A stretch of DNA of 24,438 bases from a virus, in IMG/VR virus record IMGVR_UViG_3300042391_000182, positions 1 to 24,438 of that record. One strand, 5' to 3'. The translations under genes and the position numbers were made by a program. Numbering within the stretch: the first letter of the stretch is position 1; every line of letters starts with the position of its first letter. Below the pieces are notes generated by a model, which was given only the letters and a program-made list of their open reading frames with translations, was not told where the DNA came from and searched no databases. Positions 17,151-24,438 of this stretch are shown piece after piece.

Positions 17151-18592
17151 TATTCAATTCTCCCTTTTTCAGGGTTAAATTTTAATTTTGGCTGAGGAGT
17201 TTCTAACTCATAAAAATCAGCTAATCCACTAGTATCTGGACGTTTACGTAAACGCTCCAAATTAGTCTTATGAGTGGATATTTTCTTTTGCGATACCTTC
17301 TCTAATGCACCAAGCAATCCTAAAACTTCTTTTTGCGTGAGTTTAGCTAAATCACCACCTGCCGCCCTAGCAATCAAAGTACGCTCAAAGTCCGTAATAG
17401 CTCCTTGACCTTTCATAGCTTCAGCAGCTTGTAACTCTAATTGAGCCAAGCCCTGCATAGCTTGAGTAGTCGCATTTAACTTTTCTTGAGTAGTGCCTGA
17501 CGTAATGCCAAACTTAGCACCTAATCGACTGATTGTCGCTTCAGACTCAGACAATGGACCAGAGAACACATTACCTTGAATTAATGGCTTAATTGTTGCA
17601 ATGGTAGACAGTGTAGTTTGTGCGGATTGAGCTTTGTTAAATGTATTTTCTACAGCACCAGCAGTAGCTGTACCAAAAGCCTCGCCAAATTTTTTGTCAG
17701 AAGGAGATACATTCACAGTTGTTTTAGGAGTTTTTGCTACTCCTCTGCGCTCCGCCTCAGCACTAACAGCGGCTCTTTGTTGGGCATTTAGTTTAGAAAC
17801 ATCAGCAGTACCAAATAAATCCAATGCAACATTTCCGTACTCACCTGAAAACGATTCTGGTTTTTCTGGCTTAGTTTCAGTAGGAGCAGTAAATAATGCT
17901 TTGCCTTCTGGACTAACTAAAGTAGCACCCTGACTAACGACTGTAGGCTTACGTAAAGCAGCCTCACGTTCCGAAACAATACGGAAAGCACCAGCAGGAT
18001 TAGTATCAAACTCGTCAGCTAAGTCAGGATACTTCATCTTCATAGCCTGAACACCAGCTTGTTGACGCTGTTGTAATGCCAACTGTTGAGCCTGACCATA
18101 GTTCTGTAGCCCTTGCTGATATTGTTGACCAGCAGAGCCATAACCAGCACCTAAAGCACTAATAATATTTTGAGCAGCAGAACGTCTACCGCCTTGTTTA
18201 CCCATGCCTTGAACCAATGCAGCAGCAGCACCTAACAAGCCAGCAATATTAGACTGCCTTGATAATGCTTGAGACTGAGCAGGTCCTAGTAAACCTGCAT
18301 ATATTGGATTCTCTTGACCAAATACATTAGGCAGACTTGTAGGAATATATTTACCTATAGTGCTTGCACTAGGAATGTAATCAGACAAACTTCTATTATT
18401 AGCTGCAATTGGTTGATTAACTTGCGCGCTAGAATCGTTCATTTGTGGTGCAGATTGAGGAATATTACGCAAAGACTGATATGGGTCTACATAACTTTTA
18501 GGGTTAATGTAATCAAGAAGCGTCATTCCTCTAGGTTTATCACCATAACCTGCGTAAAACTCAGCATTTATTTCTTCAGGAGTTAGAGCCAT
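17150..18592 (-). CDS. Ejection/internal virion protein
   Basis: A 480-residue protein, Gln/Ala-rich, with a weakly hydrophobic Gly/Ala segment (about 108-160: NIAGLLGAAAALVQGMGKQG) and a Gln-rich helix (YQQGLQNYGQAQQLALQQRQ). The C-terminal half is helical (KLNATTQAMQGLAQLELQAA, LLGALEKVSQKKISTHKTNL). No enzymatic motif. It lies between two other ejection-type genes, adjoining the next by one base. GGGG lies 6-8 bases before the ATG. The composition fits proteins that pass through the tail, as in P22 gp20, but homology is not shown. Confidence 0.68.
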   Translation of the reverse strand: MALTPEEINAEFYAGYGDKPRGMTLLDYINPKSYVDPYQSLRNIPQSAPQMNDSSAQVNQPIAANNRSLSDYIPSASTIGKYIPTSLPNVFGQENPIYAGLLGPAQSQALSRQSNIAGLLGAAAALVQGMGKQGGRRSAAQNIISALGAGYGSAGQQYQQGLQNYGQAQQLALQQRQQAGVQAMKMKYPDLADEFDTNPAGAFRIVSEREAALRKPTVVSQGATLVSPEGKALFTAPTETKPEKPESFSGEYGNVALDLFGTADVSKLNAQQRAAVSAEAERRGVAKTPKTTVNVSPSDKKFGEAFGTATAGAVENTFNKAQSAQTTLSTIATIKPLIQGNVFSGPLSESEATISRLGAKFGITSGTTQEKLNATTQAMQGLAQLELQAAEAMKGQGAITDFERTLIARAAGGDLAKLTQKEVLGLLGALEKVSQKKISTHKTNLERLRKRPDTSGLADFYELETPQPKLKFNPEKGRIE

Positions 18593-18595
18593 ACA

Positions 18596-19078
18596 TTACC
18601 CCAATAGTGAAATTTGTGGTGGACGGATAACAGACTGCTGCTGAGGATTTAGCAAACTCATGTAATCCATTGGCTGAACTTGACCTCTATTAACTTGTCC
18701 ACTAGGAGCCATTTGCATAGGTTGTTCAGGCTCAAATGCACTCTTAGCTAAACTCATTCCTGCTTGTGCCGTAAAAGGGTTTTGATTCATAAACGTATTA
18801 GCACCGCTAAACATATCTTTAACACCCATTGCTCCACCACTAAGTTGTTGCATAAATGTAGGAGAAGCAACTTGAGGAGCATATCCAGCAGCACTACCCA
18901 TAATTCCAGTTGGAGCAGCACCAGCAGCACCACTAAATCCACCAGCAAAACCGCCACCGATACCACCAGTAGCACCGCCAATTAATGCAGCTTTAAGTGG
19001 GTCTTGACCTTTAATAGCAGCCGTACCACCACCCATTGCAGCACCTATCAAAATCCCTGTAGTAACTGGATCACCCAT
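18596..19078 (-). CDS. Gly/Ala-rich ejection-type virion protein
   Basis: A 160-residue protein with a long Gly/Ala-rich hydrophobic region (about 7-70: GILIGAAMGGGTAAIKGQ, KAALIGGATGGIGGGFAGGF), like the glycine-zipper membrane-inserting segments of podovirus ejection proteins. A Met/Gln/Pro-rich second half follows. It begins with AGGGGG just upstream of ATG 19078. The role is inferred from composition and position. Confidence 0.7.
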   Translation of the reverse strand: MGDPVTTGILIGAAMGGGTAAIKGQDPLKAALIGGATGGIGGGFAGGFSGAAGAAPTGIMGSAAGYAPQVASPTFMQQLSGGAMGVKDMFSGANTFMNQNPFTAQAGMSLAKSAFEPEQPMQMAPSGQVNRGQVQPMDYMSLLNPQQQSVIRPPQISLLG

Positions 19079-19812
19079 TATTTACCCCCTGTAGGTGTAG
19101 CTTGCTGTACCGTAGTCGTTCCCTGTGGGACGCTAGAGAACAGGTTAGCAAACTGACTTAATTTAGCTTGCGGAAGGTTCTGCTGGAAGTTAAACCTATT
19201 CATAGCATCTTGTAATTCAGCAGCACTCTGAGCCTCTCTAGCACCACCAACGCTAAGTAATCGCTGTATGTCAGCATAGTCAGCCTGAGCCATCTGAGGA
19301 GCAGCACCAACCGCAGCCATTTGACGAGCACGTTCAGCCTCAGCCGAGTTATAAGCTAACTGACCACCTTGTTCCGCTAGTGCTCTAGCAAATACGTCTT
19401 GAGCCTGACCTGTTAGCTGACCTTGAGCAGCAGAGCCATAACGACCAGCAGAGGCAGCACCAGATTGAAGTTTTTGAATGTTACGTAGATAATCCTCACC
19501 CGCTAAACGATTGGTCTGCTCTAAAGCACCCGCTAGGAATGGATTAACGCCTCGCCCTTGAATCGTAGCTAGTGTCTCAGCCTGTGCAGCACCTGTTAGC
19601 GGAGAACCCTGCATAGCTCGATCCTGAGCCATCTGTAGAGCTTGCTGAGTCTGTGCCGATGGACTGACATAAGTCTGACCAGGGAAGAATGATGGGGAAC
19701 CTGTTTCATAGAGACGTTTAGCCTCCTCAAGTCCATAAGTAACATACGGTTTGATCGCTGGATCAATGCTCGTAGTTGTCGTGCTCTCTTGTTGTCCGCC
19801 GCCACCACCCAT
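19078..19812 (-). CDS. Ejection-type virion protein
   Basis: A 244-residue protein from ATG 19812, chosen because GAGGTG lies just upstream and immediately after the previous stop; the longer frame to 19857 reads into the GNAT-like gene. It has an N-terminal MGGGGGQQESTTTTSIDP and then Ala/Gln-rich helices. Motifs seen in related phage virion proteins include PYVTYGLEEAKRLYETG, FFPGQTYVSPSAQTQQAL and SAASAGRYGSAAQGQ. The helices are amphipathic and lack enzyme motifs. It is the first of the Gly/Ala-rich ejection set. Confidence 0.72.
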   Translation of the reverse strand: MGGGGGQQESTTTTSIDPAIKPYVTYGLEEAKRLYETGSPSFFPGQTYVSPSAQTQQALQMAQDRAMQGSPLTGAAQAETLATIQGRGVNPFLAGALEQTNRLAGEDYLRNIQKLQSGAASAGRYGSAAQGQLTGQAQDVFARALAEQGGQLAYNSAEAERARQMAAVGAAPQMAQADYADIQRLLSVGGAREAQSAAELQDAMNRFNFQQNLPQAKLSQFANLFSSVPQGTTTVQQATPTGGK

Positions 19813-19813
19813 A

Positions 19814-20212
19814 TTACACCTCACAAATCCATTGTCGTGGACGGAATCCGTAATCAACCGCCCTTTTAGCCCAACCCCGCCTATGGCTAGAAAATGTTAT
19901 ATATTTGACTTTAGCTTCTGCCGCCATACCTTTTATATATTTTAAGGCATTTTCGACAACATCATAACTATTTTCTAACGTATAAGCAGCCCATAGATGC
20001 ATAGTCTCACCTTGTGGTTGCAGGACAAAGAAGCCAGCGTAGTGGTTATTCTCTATCAGTACAAATAACAGACTCTTTTGATTAAAACAGTCCGTATATA
20101 CATCTTCAACTATCCAATTTTCTGGACTCTTACTTTTAATCTTATCTAAACCAGGCTTTACACTAGCCCACCATTGTCTTAGTTCCTGTGGAGCAATATA
20201 TCTATACTCCAT
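19814..20212 (-). CDS. GNAT-fold-like protein within the virion gene cluster
   Basis: A 132-residue protein with the strand/helix order of GNAT acetyltransferases. VYTDCFNQKSLLFVLIENNH, then AGFFVLQPQGETMHLWAAYT and a C-terminal KVKYITFSSHRRGWAKRAVD, then GFRPRQW, resembles motifs A and B. The Q/R-x-x-G-x-G/A loop is not clear, so catalysis is uncertain. Similar proteins are found between structural genes in podoviruses, and their function is not settled. It is coupled by a TAATG overlap to the gene before it and ends directly before the ejection-protein start. It is probably a virion-assembly or virion component. Confidence 0.68.
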   Translation of the reverse strand: MEYRYIAPQELRQWWASVKPGLDKIKSKSPENWIVEDVYTDCFNQKSLLFVLIENNHYAGFFVLQPQGETMHLWAAYTLENSYDVVENALKYIKGMAAEAKVKYITFSSHRRGWAKRAVDYGFRPRQWICEV

Positions 20213-21015
20213 TAGCCCACCACAATATAGCCGTACTTTCTACCAGATACAGCATTAGCAGGATGAGATATAACCGCACTACCTCTGGCTTTGGATAATA
20301 TATAGGGTTCAGTAAATGTGTTAGTTGTATATCCATTAGACGATACGTGTTGTATGGTTGCAATAACTGATGGAGTAGATGGTCTAGTCGGACTAGTTTG
20401 TGCAGCAATAGTCTCTAACTTAACTGCCGTATTGCTAGCCTTCCACATTATTTCTACATAATCATCTTTAGCCATTGGCAAAAAGAAATTAAGAGCAGCA
20501 ATCAATGTACCATTAATCGATCCATGTTTATTACTTATATTAAATTCACTATTTGATGCCGCTACATCTGTTCCGTTCTTTCTAAACCAGATACTTATAT
20601 CTTGAATTTGTGAATCAGTATTAGTAAATTGAGCACTAAACTGAATATTATATAAACCAGAATAATCTACTTTAATACGTGAACTATTACTAACTGATAC
20701 TCCTAAAGCATAATCAGTTACATCTAACTTCATTGCATACGCAACAGTAGTACTAGCAATAGTTTGAGTCGTATTATCTTGGAAAGCACCATAAGGAGGA
20801 TATGCAGTAGCAGCAGCAGAATTTACAGGCATTAATAAAATAATACTGTCGTAACCTATGCGATCATCATAAATAGTCGTAGTTGATGCACCAGCAGCAG
20901 CCAAATCAATCGTGCCAGTGTTATTAGTCTTACCGTCCATAATTCCACGAACGACTTCGCTAACCTCACGTTCATCAGCACCGAATACAGGTAGAGTACG
21001 AAACTGACGAGTCAT
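20212..21015 (-). CDS. Virion protein with C1q/TNF-like trimer domain
   Basis: A 267-residue protein. The N-terminus QFRTLPVFGADEREVSEVVR, followed by GIMDGKTNNTGT, is the usual beginning in this family. The middle (about 80-190) has the strand pattern of a C1q-like domain: SGLYNIQFSAQFTNTDSQIQ, DISIWFRKNGTDV, AALNFFLPMAKDDYVEIMWK. These domains form trimers and appear in phage head-decoration or tail proteins. The ATG overlaps the stop of the preceding gene (ATGA). The position beside the hub protein supports a structural job; receptor binding is possible. Confidence 0.78.
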   Translation of the reverse strand: MTRQFRTLPVFGADEREVSEVVRGIMDGKTNNTGTIDLAAAGASTTTIYDDRIGYDSIILLMPVNSAAATAYPPYGAFQDNTTQTIASTTVAYAMKLDVTDYALGVSVSNSSRIKVDYSGLYNIQFSAQFTNTDSQIQDISIWFRKNGTDVAASNSEFNISNKHGSINGTLIAALNFFLPMAKDDYVEIMWKASNTAVKLETIAAQTSPTRPSTPSVIATIQHVSSNGYTTNTFTEPYILSKARGSAVISHPANAVSGRKYGYIVVG

Positions 21016-22436
21016 CGAACACCTTGCGGAGTAATCTCAATCTCGCAACCGATAATAGTTTCCCAGTTGGCATTAGTCGGAGTTACCTTGATACGATGGT
21101 AATTACCGTTAGCCCTCAATGGCACTCGGTTGTCTGAGTCTGGTGTAGCTGTCGTTCCGAACTCGATACTTTCTGACAGTAGTTTTCTGCTGGCAACTGC
21201 AACTGATGCAGTTCCATTATCGATAATAGGCTTTGCCAATGTGATAATAGAACGTCCAATGTCTATATCTCCAGAAGTAACGTAAGCAGCTAAGTATGCA
21301 CCAGAGAAAACTACAATCTTCTGGTTTCTTACTCCTACGAATATAAGCTGACCACCAGCCCATGTTCTTGAGTCTAGTGGAATATCTAATAAATCTAAGT
21401 TGTTATTGTAGTTATCTATCTGCTCAAGTGTGGCACTAGGTGTCAGACCATAAGCTAGATAGTTAGTATCCGTTAATCCGTATGACCACTTATTCAAGTC
21501 AATGGAGTAATACAGCAGGAATCGTTTGCCGAAGTTATTCTTAAAGTTCCAGATGACTAACTTACGTACTGGATCAATAGTTGCACTCATACCAGTCTGG
21601 ATTTCGCTCAAACTGACGTTATTAAAGAACCAACGGTTAACCTTCTCTAGTCCTATGTTCGTTACTGACTTACCATCGCAAGCATAAAAGCCATCATCCG
21701 ATAGAAAGTACGTTAAACCACCGAACTGAGCTACTGAGCCGTTAGACATACAGCCTAGAGTCCTAGAAATAGCGTCAAATTGGAAGAAAAACGGACTACC
21801 AGCATACGTCATACGATAGATAGCACGTTCCAAGAAGATTAGACCGTACTCACCGCCTGCTAGACCAGTAATGTCACCGCCATCAGGCATAACCTGAGAG
21901 TCAGACTGAGATGCTGCTCCAGGAGTCCAATCAGTCTCGTCATTAATATCCGACCAATAGACCTTATTTTCCTCACCGCCTACGTTAGCAGCGACAACAA
22001 AGTCACGAACTACCGTTACATACTTAGCAGCAGGAGCCGCAGCAGCCAAATCAGCAAAGTAAGTCGATGATCCTAGATCATAAGCCTGTAATTGATCCGC
22101 ACCGTTTGCTAAGATCATCTTAGAGCCGAACTGAGTTACATCCCATGAGTCAACAGCCGTATAACCTGTGGTTGTCAGAGCATCTAAGCTCGCATCACTA
22201 GAGTCAAACTTATAAATCTGTGTAGCACCAGCAGCAAATAACGTTGATGCACCTGCAAACTTACCCGCGAACGTAATAAGCAAGTTCTGACCTGCATTGC
22301 CTGAATAATCTACCGCCTCACGTAATGGACTATAGCCATTAGTAACTGGATAGCAGTTATAAGCATCTGTTACCGCACCTGTAACGCCAGGCTGATCCGG
22401 CAACCACTCACCAAAGATAATCTTTTGCTTTGCCAT
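21012..22436 (-). CDS. Tail hub / DNA-stabilisation-like beta-propeller protein
   Basis: A 474-residue beta-rich protein beginning KQKIIFGEWLPDQPGVTGAV. Repeated blade-like segments with Asn/Trp and hydrophobic strands include YTAVDSWDVTQFGSKMILAN, RDFVVAANVGGEENKVYWSD, LIFLERAIYRMTYAGSP and LTYFLSDDGFYACDGKSVTN. The pattern is that of the hub proteins that close the portal after packaging in podoviruses (P22 gp10-like or tail tubular-like). No enzyme motifs. It is flanked by the repeat protein and the C1q-like protein. Assignment is from fold-like pattern, so the exact counterpart is uncertain. Confidence 0.72.
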   Translation of the reverse strand: MAKQKIIFGEWLPDQPGVTGAVTDAYNCYPVTNGYSPLREAVDYSGNAGQNLLITFAGKFAGASTLFAAGATQIYKFDSSDASLDALTTTGYTAVDSWDVTQFGSKMILANGADQLQAYDLGSSTYFADLAAAAPAAKYVTVVRDFVVAANVGGEENKVYWSDINDETDWTPGAASQSDSQVMPDGGDITGLAGGEYGLIFLERAIYRMTYAGSPFFFQFDAISRTLGCMSNGSVAQFGGLTYFLSDDGFYACDGKSVTNIGLEKVNRWFFNNVSLSEIQTGMSATIDPVRKLVIWNFKNNFGKRFLLYYSIDLNKWSYGLTDTNYLAYGLTPSATLEQIDNYNNNLDLLDIPLDSRTWAGGQLIFVGVRNQKIVVFSGAYLAAYVTSGDIDIGRSIITLAKPIIDNGTASVAVASRKLLSESIEFGTTATPDSDNRVPLRANGNYHRIKVTPTNANWETIIGCEIEITPQGVR

Positions 22437-22906
22437 TACTGTCTAGCCCAATTGGTTGATTCTGGACTAACTACAGTCCACTCATAAGCAGTAGAACTAC
22501 CGATAGCCTCAACAGTTGCATTAGCTGTTACAGAGGCACGACCACCAATAATATAGCTACCAGCAGCCGTAACAGTGGCAGTTCCATTAATAGACGAAGC
22601 ACCTACAGCCACAAATACACCATTAGCCGTGACAGTAGCAGTTCCACTGATACTCGCTCTTACTGCCGCAGCAGCATCACCTATAGCCGTTACAGTAGCC
22701 GTACCTGTAATGCTTGATATACCGCTATATATCGCTAATCCTGATGCCGATACCGTAGCTTCACAAGTGATAGACGCGTTAATACCTTCGTTCTCACAAT
22801 AGCCAGAATCCCAATAGCCAGAGACAACGTATAGATCGGGTTGGCTTAGGTCTCCTTCACCATAGCCCTGAACCCAATAATCAAAATCGACATAATTTGT
22901 AGCCAT
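22436..22906 (-). CDS. Tail/virion repeat protein (five 20-residue repeats)
   Basis: A 156-residue protein. Residues 1-44 are rich in Tyr, Trp, Asp and Gly (DFDYWVQGYGEGD, SGYWDSGYCENEG). Residues 45-144 are five repeats starting at 45, 65, 85, 105 and 125, exactly 20 residues apart. Each is of the form S-I-x-G-T-A-T-V-T-A-x-G followed by eight hydrophobic or small residues. A short Trp-containing tail follows. The repeats predict regular beta strands, perhaps a small solenoid or trimeric shaft. It lies between the fibre-chaperone gene and the hub gene. ATG 22906 overlaps the previous stop (TAATG). Confidence 0.78.
   Translation of the reverse strand: MATNYVDFDYWVQGYGEGDLSQPDLYVVSGYWDSGYCENEGINASITCEATVSASGLAIYSGISSITGTATVTAIGDAAAAVRASISGTATVTANGVFVAVGASSINGTATVTAAGSYIIGGRASVTANATVEAIGSSTAYEWTVVSPESTNWARQ
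22475..22774. repeat. 60-bp tandem repeat block (5 units)
   Basis: Five 60-base units encode the 20-residue repeats of the virion protein. The units are partly diverged at DNA level; the best-conserved bases are those coding GTATVTA. An in-frame period of 60 allows gain or loss of units without a frameshift. Confidence 0.8.
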
Positions 22907-23358
22907 TACAGTCCGCTAATTTGCTCTGACGTTAATGTTTCAACTTGTTGGTTATTTGTATTTGATACTGCTGTAATTAATTCTTCAACTGTAGTAGATG
23001 CAATAATAGCCGCTTCTTTAGCATTAGCCTCTGTAATAATTGCCGCTCTTGCTATAACGGTAGCATCTGGAATAGCCACATCACGTTCAGCTTTACGAAT
23101 AACCATCCAATCAGTCTGAGCCAGTAAAGAACCAGCCACAGCTTTAGTCTGCTTAATCCAATCTGACTTTAGTTGATCCAAGTCTTTAGGATTATCCACA
23201 CCCCAATAGAATCGCTGATCGTATTGCTCTGGATCAGCTACCTCTACTACGCCTAATAGTTCGCGTACTTCTGGACTACGTAGATGCGGGTAAGTCACGC
23301 CTTCCTCTGTCGTGTATGGGTTGTCAATTGATACTGCCGTACCGTTTAAAGTAAACAT
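22906..23358 (-). CDS. Tail fibre assembly/chaperone-like protein
   Basis: A 150-residue protein starting MFTLNGTAVSIDNPYTTEEG. Its core LLAQTDWMVIRKAERDVAIP is a hallmark of phage tail fibre assembly and XkdW/DUF4376-like proteins, which help fold trimeric fibres or occur at their end. The C-terminal part is a helical Ala/Ile-rich stretch. It lies directly after the large receptor-type gene in transcription order, the usual place for a dedicated chaperone. ATG 23358 follows the previous stop at 23361 by two bases. Confidence 0.78.
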   Translation of the reverse strand: MFTLNGTAVSIDNPYTTEEGVTYPHLRSPEVRELLGVVEVADPEQYDQRFYWGVDNPKDLDQLKSDWIKQTKAVAGSLLAQTDWMVIRKAERDVAIPDATVIARAAIITEANAKEAAIIASTTVEELITAVSNTNNQQVETLTSEQISGL

Positions 23359-23360
23359 TA

Positions 23361-24438
23361 TTACCTCGCTCTACTGTAATTAAATGGAGCCTCGGCGAAG
23401 GCTATAAAAATGTATGCTCGACTTGCGTTAGTTGCTGCGTCTGTACTTCTTAACTTAAACCCATTGGAAAGAATATCAGCAACATTATCGCCGGTGCTTT
23501 CTGCATTTGCTAAATTTGGGAATAATCTTGCGTTTGCTACGTTATGAGTATTTCGCGCAGCATCAATAATTGTCCAAGCCTCTGTGCCTGCATCTGTATT
23601 TTTACAAAGTATCCAACGTGGTCTAAATCCGCAGTACACAAACGGACCATCAGCAGAACCATTGCCTGTGTATGAACCAATCTTAGAGAATCCAGCTACT
23701 TCAGCAAATGCATAAGCAACGCAAGCACCAGCAGCACCTAATATTGCTGATTGCTTAATTGTAATAAGCGATGATGTTGGCCCAGTTCCAAAACAACCAG
23801 AAGATGATGTTGATGCATCTGTTGTGTTAAGTTTTAAAAACGCACTAGCACCTACTGATTCGTGATACACGCACCAGTTTGATACCTGCGTAGTAAATCT
23901 AGTGATAAAAAGTTTTGGTACAACTCCAAGTCCATGACCAAAAGTAAAATCACCGCTTCCTGATGGAGCTGTGTAGGTTATTACACTAATACCAGCCGTA
24001 GAATTTGCGCTTACTGTGCTAGTGATTGATCCGCTAGTATTGGAGACAGTACCGTTGCCGCCCTTCCATTGCCAACCGACAAACGTAGCCCCCGGTGCAT
24101 TAGTTCCTTGATTGGTTGTGCCATTGTCTTGAACAGTAAATCCGTTAGACAAAAAGGCTGTCATGCTCGTATAGTTTGCTTCTACATTTGTGACGTTTGA
24201 AAACAGCGGCTTGTTTACGCCTCTAATCGGGTCAAACAATTCATGCCAGTAAGCACCAGACCTGCCCTTAATCCATACTAGATCAGGCTGGAAAGCACCA
24301 GAGTTCGTTATGTTTTGCGCTGTAGTTCCTGTGCCTGTCCAAATGTTTACATCAAAGTTTTTGTTAGCCAACGTACTACTCGTCGCACCAATAGCGGGAG
24401 TAGGTAGATTCTGTGTGCAGAGTGCTTTGAATCCTGAT
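23361..24438 (-). CDS. Receptor-binding/tail protein, 3' part (cut by right edge)
   Basis: The frame is open through the right edge of the window. A TTG at 24371 has no reason to be a start, because the upstream codons (GFKALCTQNLPTPAIGATSS) are well-formed protein of the same family. The gene is therefore partial. The visible part is beta-rich and holds two related modules: FQPDLVWIKGRSGAYWHELF with a following LSNGFTV, and FRPRWILCKNTDAGTEAWTI with LSNGFKL. These are typical of phage proteins with FxPDLVWIKxR domains thought to be tail-fibre or surface lectin-like modules. The C-terminus ends FAEAPFNYSRAR. It is followed by a chaperone-like gene. The receptor role is inferred. Confidence 0.78.
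   Translation of the reverse strand, partial: SGFKALCTQNLPTPAIGATSSTLANKNFDVNIWTGTGTTAQNITNSGAFQPDLVWIKGRSGAYWHELFDPIRGVNKPLFSNVTNVEANYTSMTAFLSNGFTVQDNGTTNQGTNAPGATFVGWQWKGGNGTVSNTSGSITSTVSANSTAGISVITYTAPSGSGDFTFGHGLGVVPKLFITRFTTQVSNWCVYHESVGASAFLKLNTTDASTSSSGCFGTGPTSSLITIKQSAILGAAGACVAYAFAEVAGFSKIGSYTGNGSADGPFVYCGFRPRWILCKNTDAGTEAWTIIDAARNTHNVANARLFPNLANAESTGDNVADILSNGFKLRSTDAATNASRAYIFIAFAEAPFNYSRAR

Noticed and set aside
17634-18985. Plus-strand frames opposite the ejection genes
   Set aside because: Ala-, Ser- or Thr-rich complements of Gly/Ala/Gln-rich genes with no ribosome-binding site.
22575-22802. Plus-strand frame with AVTVAVP repeats
   Set aside because: It is the mirror of the 60-base repeats on the minus strand, produced by the periodicity.

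Overview
This window is part of the genome of a tailed bacteriophage, most likely a podovirus (short tail) that infects a Gram-negative host. Three things support this. There is a run of glycine/alanine-rich ejection-type virion proteins next to a tail hub-like protein, with no tape-measure gene. There is a GH19-type endolysin. There is an Rz/Rz1 spanin pair with the lipoprotein gene nested inside the inner-membrane gene. I see no integrase, tRNA, CRISPR array or insertion sequence. The host genus cannot be read from the sequence.

Layout. (1) Positions 1-6528, almost all on the minus strand, hold early and replication functions. Read in the direction of transcription they are: a winged-helix-like protein at the divergent control region, a 54-aa zinc-finger protein, a DUF1376-type replication protein with repeat arrays inside its gene, a CHC2 zinc-finger primase fragment, a DnaB/gp4-like helicase, a beta-class DNA methyltransferase, a small conserved protein, a VRR-NUC-like nuclease, a conserved helical protein, (interrupted by one plus-strand acidic gene), a Zn-ribbon protein, a Ref-like HNH nuclease, three small lysine-rich proteins, a SAM methyltransferase, and a glycosyltransferase cut by the left edge. 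(2) Positions 6530-6621 are a divergent control region with a good sigma70-type promoter facing right. (3) Positions 6622-10575, plus strand, are a tightly packed early operon: small unknown proteins, an ERF single-strand annealing protein, a DUF736-like protein with an SSB-type C-terminus, a small secreted Cys-rich protein, a double hairpin terminator, a Cro-like HTH protein, further small proteins and a MazG-like protein. (4) Positions 10547-24438, minus strand, are the late region. Transcription enters from the right edge: receptor-binding or tail protein (cut by the edge), tail-fibre chaperone, a 20-residue repeat protein, hub/propeller protein, C1q-like protein, GNAT-like protein, four ejection-type proteins, a collar fibre, membrane proteins, endolysin, lipoprotein, holin candidate, small periplasmic protein, Rz/Rz1, a Cys-rich protein and a calcineurin-like phosphoesterase. 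It converges on the plus-strand early operon.

How it works together. The DUF1376 protein probably acts as the replisome organiser, with the zinc-finger primase fragment and the helicase as partners. ERF, the SSB-tailed protein, the VRR-NUC and the Ref-like nuclease form a recombination set. The methyltransferase and possibly the lone acidic protein are candidates for evading host restriction.

Most notable points: two phased short tandem-repeat arrays (7 bp and 11 bp) inside the replication gene that look like an iteron origin; a solitary, very acidic and aromatic plus-strand gene in the minus-strand replication cluster that could be a DNA-mimic or anti-defence protein; a primase reduced to its zinc finger; an exact 20-residue repeat tail protein; and several very small genes that a length cutoff would miss.
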